DNA from: Erythrocercus mccallii
Lineage: Eukaryota > Chordata > Aves > Passeriformes > Dicruridae
DNA length: 64,000 nt
Direction: 5' to 3'
Assembly (NCBI GenBank): GCA_013397435.1
Contig: VZRG01000376.1
Location: forward strand, 288,181-352,180
The notes under the pieces are model-generated. The model saw only the letters and a program-made list of their open reading frames with translations, ran no database searches and had not been told where the DNA came from. How positions within the stretch are numbered: position 1 is the first letter of the stretch; each line of letters starts with the position of its first letter. Positions 26,126 through 36,700 of this stretch are shown one piece after another. The translations under genes and the position numbers were made by a program.

Positions 26126-28126
26126 GGTTATTCAGGTTTTGACCCTCTTCAGTTCTCATACATATCGTATGTACCTCTCTTTGGTATTTTTGGATACTAC
26201 TGGAGAGAGAAACATAAAAATCCACGCTTCAGCCTCTTCTTTGTGCCTTACTTTCCTCAATGATTTGTACCAGATAATTGCTGTGGGGTTTTGAGATGTA
26301 TATTGCCTACAGGTTCTTTAATTTTGTAATTCATATTGCTCACCTTTGGTAAGAAGAAATGAGAAATCATACATAAACCTGAAAAAAGTTCAACATTTTT
26401 GTGTGCTCCTTTCATGGGGACAGGTCACTCACCTGTTATTTGCAGGTGACTTAATTCTTTCATAGAGTCCCCTGGGAGTGTCACAATCAGAGCAACTTTC
26501 CAAATTCCTATTCTCTTGACATTTTATCTAGAAAATAATTTCTCCATTACATTCTCTCTCCCACTCATCTCCTTTCATTTGTCTCCATCCTATTTACCTT
26601 TCCCTTCTGCTGATACGAAAGCATTCGGCTGTAAATAGACCTTCTAAATTTGTAACATGAATTTCTGTATTGAAGCCATACCCTGTCTCCATAAAAATAA
26701 CAATATAAAAAAACCACGAGAGGGGAATTAATCTGCAACAGCATGTCAAATGATTGAATCAGTGGTGCAAGGATAATCAGGAAAAATGGGAGAATTTGAC
26801 AAGGCAGAAATTACTATTATCCCTTCGGACATGGGTTCACATAAGGAGATACACTGATGAGCCTAGAGCAGCTCATCAGCTTCTTGTGTTAGTATCACAG
26901 TGAAAAATCCATTGTTCCTCTTTGGTTGCAGACTGTTTTCTTTGCATACCCTCCTCTAGTTGACTAGCCAGAGATACACCCTAATCCTTATCCAGACTTC
27001 TTTTAGAGTGAACTTCATCCAGTAGTTATACTCTGTACATCTCTGAGGGAAACTCCAGGTAGCAGTAAGGGCAGCACCACCAGTAAATTTAAAATAACCT
27101 TAGTACTTCCTTTAACTTGCAGCAGATTTAGCTGGAAACTCATGAACTTCAGATAGTTTCAGAATGCTGTCACTATTTGGGAGAGATTATTTCATACTGG
27201 GAGCTTAAAAGGGAGATACATCAATATATCTCCACTAATCTTTCTCTTTCAGCAAATGACCAAGTTTATTTTTATTTGTGTTTCAAAAGACAAGTGTGAT
27301 TCCCAGGACGTTTAGTGTATAGGTAACTCTACCACTCACAATGCATAGAGTGGGCACAGATGGTTCCAAGAGAGAAGACTTTTCTATCCCATCACAATGT
27401 ACATTAGTACATTAGAATATTGAGGCACAAAGAGTTACGAAGTAAGGGTGGTTTTTGCAGACAAATAGCACGAAATACAACCTCATACTTCAGAGTTGCA
27501 AAAAGCACATCGCATGCGTGCAGAGAATAGTGTTACACACACAAGCTGCATAAGCAAAGCACCAATTTACAGGAGAGGCTGCTATGAAGCTGAGAATCCA
27601 GCTGTTGATCATTTAAGTACAAATAAATAATTTCAGTGGAGAAAAATGCAAACTGCTTGTTTGAAAGAGGGACAAAGGTAAAATAAATTGAGAATATATG
27701 ACACATGCCATTGTGCAGATATAAGAACAGAGGCAGTACTGCTCCAGAAGATTAAAGATGTTAATTTTTTTCCACTTTTCATTGAAGTAAAGAGTTTGTT
27801 TTTTTAACAAGAGTTTCTGAGGGATATTCTTTTGTTCAAAAATGTTGGTTTGTCAAAACAAAACCATTTTAAATGAATGTAAATATTCTAACTTCACTTG
27901 AACTTTGAGCAGAAATGTCACACAAGAACTTACTGTTGAAACAGTCCATTAATATTCTTCCAAACTAAACAGTTTGGATCTCTGCAATAAAATTGAAATA
28001 TACATGAAATAAAAAAAATAAATTCAAACACAAATTGAACTTTTTAATTGACCAAGACTGAAGTACTTCTGTAAGTGAAAGACTTTCAAGGAAGATTAAG
28101 ATCTTGGTCCCTATTTATTTCACAAG
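26126..28126. other. AT-rich non-coding DNA, no gene seen
   Basis: No recognisable coding frame, repeat family or RNA gene. Base composition is unremarkable until the ERV at 28133, where it changes sharply. Confidence 0.55.
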
Positions 28127-28132
28127 GATTCT
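28127..28132. repeat. Left target-site duplication of ERV (GATTCT)
   Basis: Six bases directly before the LTR-like TGTGGGAA start. They match the six bases after the 3' LTR (GATGCT) at five of six positions. Six-base duplications are usual for ERVK-type (betaretrovirus-like) elements. Confidence 0.5.
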
Positions 28133-28149
28133 TGTGGGAAACAGTAAAG
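28133..28149 (+). mobile_element. 5' LTR stub
   Basis: TGTGGGAAACAGTAAAG matches the first 17 bases of the 3' LTR at 28942 (TGTGGGAAATAGTAAAG) with a single C/T difference. Similarity then stops. A complete 5' LTR would be about 500 bases, so nearly all of it, together with most of the internal genome, has been deleted. Confidence 0.75.
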
Positions 28150-28930
28150 GTAAGAAGACTTATTAAGCATACTACCCTTTAAAATAAAGCAACAATTATA
28201 TTTTTTACTAACACATAGACATAATTATGAAAAATTTTAAAAAATTAAAGAATTTTAAAAATTATATTCTATAAACTTATCTAACCACATCAAATCCATC
28301 CATAAAGACATTCAAAACAAAAAAAATTAACAACTCAAATTAAAAAAAATCATAGTTAAACAAATTGTTTAACAAATAAAGCTTTACACCTCAGTTAAAA
28401 AAACTCTACAATATAAGTTTATATATATTAATTATTGTAATAATAATATCAGTAATAGTACCTTATATACTTCAGTATGTTCAACAAATAAACAAAACTA
28501 TCAAAAAAGTTTTTATCATACAAAAAAAGAAAAAAATCACAAAAAGTTTTCAAAATCTTACAAAAGTAATGAATACAAGTATAAACATAAATAAAAACTT
28601 TAAATTAAAACCTTAAAATAAACAAAACTTACTATAACAAAAAATAGCAACTACTACCAAATTTAACTTACATTCTTAGAATAAACCAAATCTTTTACAA
28701 CATTAAAATTACTATAATTTAAAACAACAACACTTAAAACAAGCAAAAAAGGTACCTTAAACAAAAAAATACATTAAATAGTAAAAAAATTTAAATTTTG
28801 TTAATATACCTTTATATAAAAAAATTATAACACTATTTTACTAAATAAAAAACCATATTATCAAAAAACTATATGATACAAAATAATTAATTAACAACAA
28901 AATTTAAAAAGTTTCTCCATAGTTGTACTG
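28150..28930 (+). mobile_element. ERV internal remnant, probably G-to-A hypermutated
   Basis: By hand count of 28201-28920 (720 bases), G occurs about 29 times (4%) and C about 97 times (13%); A exceeds T roughly two to one. The surviving Gs are followed by T in about 17 cases, A in 8, C in 3 and G in 1. Such one-strand loss of G, with GG almost gone, is what APOBEC-family cytidine deaminases leave when they edit minus-strand cDNA. The bias fades at both ends, and the polypurine tract and 3' LTR next to it keep normal G content. Any coding sequence is unrecognisable. An A-rich low-complexity origin is the main alternative. Confidence 0.65.
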
Positions 28931-28941
28931 AGAGAGGGAAT
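28931..28941 (+). mobile_element. Polypurine tract of ERV
   Basis: AGAGAGGGAA followed by T lies immediately before the TG of the 3' LTR, where retroviruses place the RNase H-resistant primer for plus-strand DNA synthesis. Its Gs are intact despite the G-poor sequence just upstream. Confidence 0.7.
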
Positions 28942-29447
28942 TGTGGGAAATAGTAAAGACTTTTAGAAGCTGTGAAAGCAGGCCTCAGAAAAAGAAAGAG
29001 CAGAGAACTCAGAGCTAGCTGCAGCTGAAAAGCCTGGAAGTAGAGAAGATACAATAAGACAGCAAGCAAGGACATGAAACAATAGTTTGGGTTTTTAGGC
29101 TTGGCTAAGAAAGACTTTAAGACTGCAGAAAAATATGCTTAGCAAGATAGTAGAAGGTTTTAAGCTTAATAATGGAGTATTGTGTATTGTTCATAGAGAG
29201 CATTGTTTGAAGCAGGTGTACGTGTGCTTTTAGTGATTGGCTAGAACAATTGTTTGTAAGCTTTAGCAGTATGCTATTGGCTGGAAAACTTTTAAAATGC
29301 CCTGTAACAAAGAGATCTGTGGCTGCCCGTGGTAGAGGAGAGCATGTACCATCTCCTGTATCAGACACTGTAGCCGAGACTGGTGCCTGAATAAAGCTCC
29401 TGATGCGTCACCCAGCAGTCCTGTCCCATTTGTGAAAAATGTCAACA
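28942..29447 (+). mobile_element. ERVK-like 3' LTR
   Basis: A 506-base LTR starting TGTGGGAAATAG and ending TGTCAACA. It has two ATTGGCT inverted CCAAT-type boxes (about 29237 and 29275) and a polyadenylation signal AATAAA at 29390-29395, followed by a GTCCTGTCCCATTTGTG tail that would form R/U5. No clear TATA box was found; TTTTAAAAT near 29290 is a possible substitute. G content is normal, in contrast to the interior. Frames across it (such as 29117-29368 on minus) are fortuitous. Promoter activity today is unknown. Confidence 0.8.
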
Positions 29448-29453
29448 GATGCT
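29448..29453. repeat. Right target-site duplication of ERV (GATGCT)
   Basis: Directly follows the 3' LTR end. It differs from the left copy (GATTCT) at one position, plausible for an old insertion. Confidence 0.5.
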
Positions 29454-30827
29454 GAAATCACAAACCTTTCTATCAATGATGCTTTACTTGCTGCACAAGC
29501 CTACTCTTCAGGATTTTCCCTTCAAAATTCAAGGTTATTAAATAGAAGAGTAAAGGTGTGTTTAACAGAATTACAAATTTTTATTATGAACTCCAGAAAT
29601 TTAAAGAAAGCATTTCTTTTCTACATAATTTAACTTCTTTAAACCAATATCAGAGATCTTTTTGGAAGCAGTAGAATGTTCAGGACACTAATGACAAAAA
29701 TTCGGCTTGGAATCACTCTAGTATTCCCTGCCTATTATAAAACTATGTAAATGCATGAGTTACACATGTCCATACATATTACAGCAGTGAGTGAAAATTA
29801 GTTTTTTTCCAGACAACTCTGTCTAAATTTGACATTGGTACTTTAATTGTTAATAAGAGGACAAAGCCTAATGAAGACCTTAGACGTTGCAAAGCTAAAC
29901 CAGATGTGTTGCGTTGCTTGTCAACACAGAAGGAACATTTGATTTATCTTTCTGCAGTATGGCAAATTTAAAGATGGTATTCTTACTTCTGTGCTTCTTA
30001 AAACACAAATTAAAGTAAGGTTTTAAACTTGTGGGGGAACACATGGTTTGATCATTCTTGTATGTTTTATTAAGTTAGCACCTGTTTTTCATCCATCCTT
30101 ACACTGACTACAAATACTGTATTAGATAATAGATATAACTGAGGCAATGAACAAGTTGTTAACTGCTAGTCGATTTAAAGACATGCTATAGTTGGCGTAA
30201 GATATCTCTTTTTGACTCATTACTTGCATTTCATCACTGCTTCTTAATTATAGACAGAAAAGAGGAGGGAGAGAGAACAAAATCTTCCCTGAGAGTCTTT
30301 TTTACTGAATGCTTAAATCATACAATATTTTGAGATAAAGTCATCCTTGTTTTCACTTGTGCCTACCACATGGTCTTTGCAGCTTCCATAGAAACACTGT
30401 TTTCTCACATTGTCTTTATGAAAAGGGCAAAAAGATTAAATATGAGTACAGTTAAAATTAACAAAGATGCTAAAGTTTGTGGGCACTCCCCCTGTGCAGC
30501 CTCATGACAGTGGGACGACAATCACTTGGAGCTGCCACGGGTTTGGAAGTTTCAAATTCATTAGCTCTGTTCACACTTTTCAGGTTTCACCAACAGACTT
30601 GGGCTACTGGCCAAACATAAACCCTGACTTTACCACTCCTGTAAATCCATCCTTAACTGGACTCTGTAGGAGTGAATTTGAATTACTTGAACTTCTCTTG
30701 AATCAGTGGTATGAAAACAAGACCTGAGTTTTTGTGACCATCTACAAATAGCCGCTTATCTCCATCAGGTTACCAGGTAGGGAGTGTCTGTTTTTCCTAG
30801 TAGGTATTTATGAAAATGGTGTGTATA

Positions 30828-30897
30828 NNNNNNNNNNNNNNNNNNNNNNNNNNNNNNNNNNNNNNNNNNNNNNNNNNNNNNNNNNNNNNNNNNNNNN
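30828..30897. other. Assembly gap (70 N)
   Basis: A run of 70 undetermined bases. The sequence just before it ends GTGTGTATA, which suggests a TG/TA microsatellite that was not resolved. True length and content are unknown. Confidence 0.98.
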
Positions 30898-33713
30898 CTT
30901 TTCAAGTGTTTTGAATAAAATACTCTCTCTCACTTCCTGGATCCTAATTTTGTTGTATTTTGGAAACAGATGGCTTTCGAGCAGAAGGTCATAAACTCAG
31001 TTTCAGTAGAAGCTGCTTAACAGCACTTTCATCAAAATTACTTCTGAAAACCCTATAAATGTGCATGGTTATCTCTTACTGTGTCATAAACTATGTGATA
31101 TCTTTCTCTGCCCAAAAAAAACCCCAGATTTTTTTATTTACCTGGATGATACATTCCAGAGAGTCAAATAAAATCCCAGCTGAGAAGAGACCATGTAATA
31201 TTCAGATACCAAGTCAAAGAAAGAAACAATACCTCTTTTTTTCTAAAATAAATTATTTCAGAAAATACTAGCATGGATACAAATTTCTACTTAAAAAGTA
31301 TGCTTAAAAGCCTTTCAGTGTACAGAAGAGGTTTTGGACTGATTGTAGAATTCTACTCTTTTACAGTAGCAATTTCCTCTGTGGCTAGTCACTAACTGCA
31401 GTTAAGTCTAGTCTAACTCATTTTTTTCAAATCCAAAAAAGTTCATTGGATGGAAGCCCAGAACCTTGAATAAGGTTGGCAGAACTTCTGAGATGTGTTA
31501 AACCTTCTTTACAGGGCAGTCAGTGCCGCTGCTTCTGGATCAACTAAGATACGGCCCAAAAAATTAGAGGTCCAATTTCTTCCTAAGTAATTGTCTGCAA
31601 AATTATGATTCTCTCCTTGAGGATAAGTAACATGCTATGATCAAATCTTCATCATTTTTAAGATTCCACTTTGGTAGCTTTTATGCAGAAGCTTATTTGT
31701 TTACAACAAAATAAACTCTTTGCCCTTTGACAAATTCAGAAAAAAATATTCTTCAAATAAATGCCAGATAGTTCAGATGGAAGAGTGTGCTTGTTTGGAT
31801 ATGCAAAATGTATATTTTTGTCACAATCTTCAGGACATTACTCTTTTATGTAATTAAGGACTACATTGGGAAAAACAGAATAAAAGTCTCTATTTTCAGA
31901 ACTTCAACTACAGCATATTACTTGTTTCTTCATAATTTATAGTACCCACTAGAAAAAAAGTGAGAGAGAAATATTGCTCCCCATTATCATCTTCCAAACT
32001 GGAGGAAATCTGTAGCAACAAACTGAGAAAGAACTGCCTGCAAGTTTAAGCAGAAAAATATTAATGTCTTAAGTAATTTACTTTGTATTCACACTAACTG
32101 ATTTTAAAAGAAAAAGGGCATTAACACATTAGAACAAATTTTGACAGAGCTTACAGAAGTCATACTCAGGCGCAAAGATAGGTGAGTATAATTAAGGAAA
32201 ATCTGAGGCACAGCAAAAGAGCTCTATCAACAGTAAAAAAGGAGAAATAAAATGCAGCCTTCAGCTGCACTACGTTTGCTGGATATGTCTCAAAGAGGAT
32301 GGCAAAGTTAGAAATATTCTCTCTGGTTTCCCTTAGAAACCAGAAACAGCCTGAAAAATAAACTTATTATGAAATAGCTGAAATCTGTACGCTTTACATC
32401 AGCTCCAAGGCTTTTTAATACATTAATTCATAGTATTTAGATTCTGAATCTTAAAATAATTAGTGCATTTATTATCTAGAAAATAGGGCTCACATAGAGC
32501 AAAGAGCAGTTTCAGAAGTGTGTCCTATTTCCTATCTAATAATGTGTTCAAGAAGACACAAGTTTTCCATGTGATTGTGATGCTAACAAGAATGATTTCT
32601 GATGTGGTAATAATTCCAATGCTTCTATAAAAGAGAAAAATTCATGCAAATAGTAACAAAATCAGTCACCTTTGTGTCACAGCAAACATGTAAACATCAC
32701 CTGCTGCACAAGGCACAAGTATATTTTTTAAAAGGTTTGTCTTGTGTGTATAATGCACACACCTTTTATACCTGATTTGAATTATTTCAAACCAGTGGTG
32801 ACTCTGTAAAATAGACTGTATTTATTTCGGGAGGGCACATTTCAAAACCCAGTATGTATTTAGAGAGATTCACAGAGATTATGGATGGCAATGACAATAG
32901 GTATGATTCTGACAGAAATATTAATTTATGACATACATATGCCAAATTCATAAATTATTTAAAATTATTTCTTTCATTTGGCTAAACAAACAAACAAAAA
33001 AATCCACCAAACCCATTACTAGCTTTGGAGCAAAAGACTTCTTTGCAAGAATGTGTCTATGGTGGAACACAGTTTCATGCACCTTTCTCCCATGAAAAGT
33101 TACACCAGTTAAAAGTACTGTTTTTCAATTTCCCACATATCACAGTAAAATTTATAAACCTTTCAAATTAAAAGACCTAAAGATATTAACAGTACCTTTG
33201 TGGAATAAGCTCTAAACAATGGCTACATTACCACAATATAGATTTCTGTATGAAAGCCTAATGTAGCCATTTTTGGGCTGTAATCACAACCATCGAACTT
33301 CATACATCATCATCTTCTTTTGCACACCTTTGGTAAGGCAAAAAGTTTGGAAAAAATGACAGTAGCAATTTTAAATAAAAGCACAGCACAACAAGAATTA
33401 TGACTGCCTTTTTTTCTATAATCACAGTCACATTATTTCTTCCTTAGGTGCAGTACTTTTATTCTCCTTTGTCTCCTCTGCTTTGATATTCGGGCTTCAG
33501 ATTTTCAACAGAAAAAAGAGGTAGTATAACAATGAGACAAAAGATTTCATTCTGTGTTTTGATTGCTTTCCAACACTGTTTCGACAGTGGTCACTGCAAC
33601 ATCCACAGAATTAAATATTCTGTCTTATATCCAAATTATCACTTTAATTTTCTGCTCCAATCCCACCTCCTAGTACCAGTAAAGACAAATGCTGACCAAG
33701 TTCTGTGCAGCTT

Positions 33714-33723
33714 CCCCCCCCCC
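33714..33723. repeat. Homopolymer C10
   Basis: Ten consecutive cytosines in AT-rich DNA. A likely sequencing or assembly length uncertainty; no functional context. Confidence 0.85.
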
Positions 33724-36700
33724 ATCACTACACTCTTAATCTTCTCAGAATTACTAAGAGCTGCAAGAGATCTTATTTTTATTTCACTGATTACAATTTT
33801 AACCACCACGAACAGCTTAATTTACTCAATGGGGGGTGAGACAAGCTTAAAAAAATAATTCATTCTTACTCCATTGTCCAACATACCATCATACTGCATT
33901 TACATCATATGCTATGGCACTATGGTGTATTAAAAACTTGTCTTACCCATTTCTCATTCAAATTGAAGCATGCATATGTTTTCTCACATTAGCAAGAGAC
34001 AGTGTGTTGAGAGACTTTACTTAGTACTTGCTCTGTTTCATGTCTTTAAGTATCCCCAAATCTTACCAAAAGTAAACAACAGAGGTTTGAAAGGCAAAAA
34101 TTTTGGTATTTACTACCACAGTAGAACTAGAAAATACAGACATAGAAAATGAAGAGTAAAAATAGGTAAAACATCAATTCCGACATCGTCTTAATTTTGT
34201 CCTTTTAAGACGTTATTTTCTATGACTTAGTTTTATTTTTGACTAAAACATTTGGCAAGCAATTCCCCTGAATATGCAGTGGGAAAACTGATAAGCTGTG
34301 TCTCACTGCTCTGCACTATGCTGACACCATGGATCACATAAAGAACTGCAGTGTTTTACAGTCTTTATGTCAATATAATACTCTACCTACTTTAAAAGAA
34401 ACAGCGGAGCCTAAACCATGCTGTGAAATAAAGTGAATTCTCAATAACATAAACAGCACTTGGTGGGTTTGAGAGCACAACAGGATGAGGAAACGCCTTA
34501 TAGCCATCTTGTTTTATTTGTCTGCCTTGAAAGCCTGTAATGGAAAATTATCCTCCCATTAGAATGAACTTGCAGGTTCACATGTCCCTTAGTACTTTTC
34601 CCCTTGACTTGTGGCTGTACTAGTTTCTTCCCCTGTTACTTGACTTAATTTTAAACAAAGAGCCAACAGTCTATATGAATATGGCTATGGGAGGGTCAGT
34701 CAGTTTGAAGGGAGAGTTGACATTCACCACTGTGAGGACATCCGAGGCTGGAGACTGTTCATCTCACTGGCTGTAAGTGTACTGTAACAGAAACATTTAT
34801 CTGCTTGAAAGCCGTTCCCTCCCCCAGTTGCTCACACAAGTAGGATTCAAGAAGGGATTAAGGACTGCTCCTCCTCAAGCAATGTGTCTGTTCCAAGGTT
34901 CACCAAGCCAGACAATGGATTTCCAAACCATCCTCTGGGGAAGGTCGTGCCTCCTATCCCCAGTACAGGGCTCTCACTTGTGCTCAGACTGCTGCAATTT
35001 GGTTTCTTAATGAAAGCACTAGAATAATCCTTTCTTGAAAGGACAATGACATCCAGGCCAGCAGCTTACAGTTCAGTTCCTTTGCCTGGAATCACAGTGC
35101 ATGAACTCTCTACCAGATGGGATTGTTCCAGCTCACACAGGGGAGCAAGCTCAAATCTGCTCTCAGAAGGTCTCAGCTCCTGAAGCCTTAACTCCTTTTC
35201 CTTCACCTTCACACAGAAAACCAGACTATGATGAAAACTCATGATATTAAAGTATGTTAATTAGGAAAATTTGAAATAGGAAGTAGCAACATGAACAGCA
35301 GTGCAACTTTTTCCAGTCCTCAACTTCAGCCTAAAGTTTGGGGTTTTTTTGCAAGACATGTCAAGTTTTTTTACTATACACTAGATAAGACCACTACATC
35401 CTGCCATCTCAATTGAAAGCGCATTTGTAAGATGAGAGGAAATATTTGTATCCATTTTTGTGACCATGTTTGCTTTCACCATTAAAAGTGTATTAAGAGT
35501 CTTACTTTCACAATTAATTTTTGAATTTAAAATTTAACTTAAGTGCTATAAAGCGGTTGCTGGCTTTCCTTCCAATTTAATTTATGTAAATTGTTCCTTG
35601 GGTTCCATTGCCTCATTTCAGAAATCCAACTATAATCAAAAATAGCTCAGCTATTCCTCTATTCTTTATGTGGATTAACAGGATAATAACAAAGATATCG
35701 ATGAAAATAAAGAATGATCCTTTAAATGCAACAGATCTCATGTCCCTGATACAATGCAAAATATTGCAGCCTAGACCTCAGACCTTGTGAAACGACAGGA
35801 AACCTTACCCAAATATTCAGGCATGGACTTCCTTATACCTCTTTTAAACTAACTAAAATATTTTTTTACTGGAAAACACCGGTATGCACCAACTTCAGCT
35901 CTGCCTCTCAAATGTGTGTACAGTGCAACGATGTCACCTTTGTAACAGAGCACAATAAAAAATGCAGTGTAGCAGGAGTTACTACCACCAAGAAATACAG
36001 TTGTCCTTCAGTGTAAATAAAGGTTTATGTACTCTTTACAGGTCAAGATTCCACAGATATTCAGATACAACCTGCATTCAAAGCATTATACACGGTTCAT
36101 CTACTGGAATTCCTGAAAAGAGCTGCTACAGAGAGGAATGTTCTACTTAGAGTAGGCTGTAAAACTTCTGATTAAAACAAATTACTCCTAATTAAGGTTA
36201 ATTAGCAGCTTAGGCCTCATCTTGTGCTTTCTTTCCTACTAAAACAATCCACACTCGTCCTACGCTGAAACAGCTTTATCCAACACTGGTGTGAGGGGAG
36301 CTCCAGGTGTACCTGTCCAGACTAATGAGCACCAACCAGAGAGGACAAGCCAGTCCAGTTTGTTTCATTAAGACCACGTGAGAAGCTTTAAAATGAACTC
36401 CTCCAAAATACCAACTATGGTTAGCTCCTGAATTTGTTATATTAACTCCAGAAGCAGTAATTAGCATTATCACACACTTGCATTCTAATGAGGTAGGGTG
36501 ACTACATGTTTTTTCAAAATGGCAACATAACAAAATTGAAGTCGGAATCACAGATAACATTTTTTCTTGTAAGTATGCTCATTAAATAAAGGACAAAAAT
36601 AGTAATTCTTAAAAAACCCTGCCAATTTCTAATCACTGGAGCATTAGCCCCAAAAAGTCTTAAATTGGATTTTTTTTTTTTCTGAAACACATTTCTTTTT

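Larger units (their letters stand above)
28133..29447 (+). mobile_element. Internally deleted ERVK-like endogenous retrovirus with G-depleted interior
   Basis: An endogenous retrovirus remnant of about 1.3 kb. In order it has a 17-base stub of a 5' LTR (28133-28149), a G-poor interior of about 780 bases (28150-28930), a purine-rich polypurine tract (28931-28941), and an apparently complete 3' LTR (28942-29447). A near-match 6-bp duplication flanks it. Plus orientation is shown by the polypurine tract position and by an AATAAA in the LTR at 29390-29395. No gag, pol or env frame survives. The ERVK assignment rests on the TG...CA LTR, the 6-bp duplication and general LTR appearance; a database match would be needed for the family name. 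The interior composition is the notable feature and is described separately. Confidence 0.75.

Noticed and set aside
28150..28930. G-poor interval as a mitochondrial insertion or foreign AT-rich contaminant
   Set aside because: Bird mitochondrial DNA is C-rich on the G-poor strand, with C about as common as A, unlike here. Contaminant AT-rich DNA would not normally show such strand asymmetry, and the block sits between matching ERV ends.
33532..33858. 108-codon plus frame
   Set aside because: Composition of translated AT-rich DNA, interrupted codon pattern across a C10 run, and no known motif.
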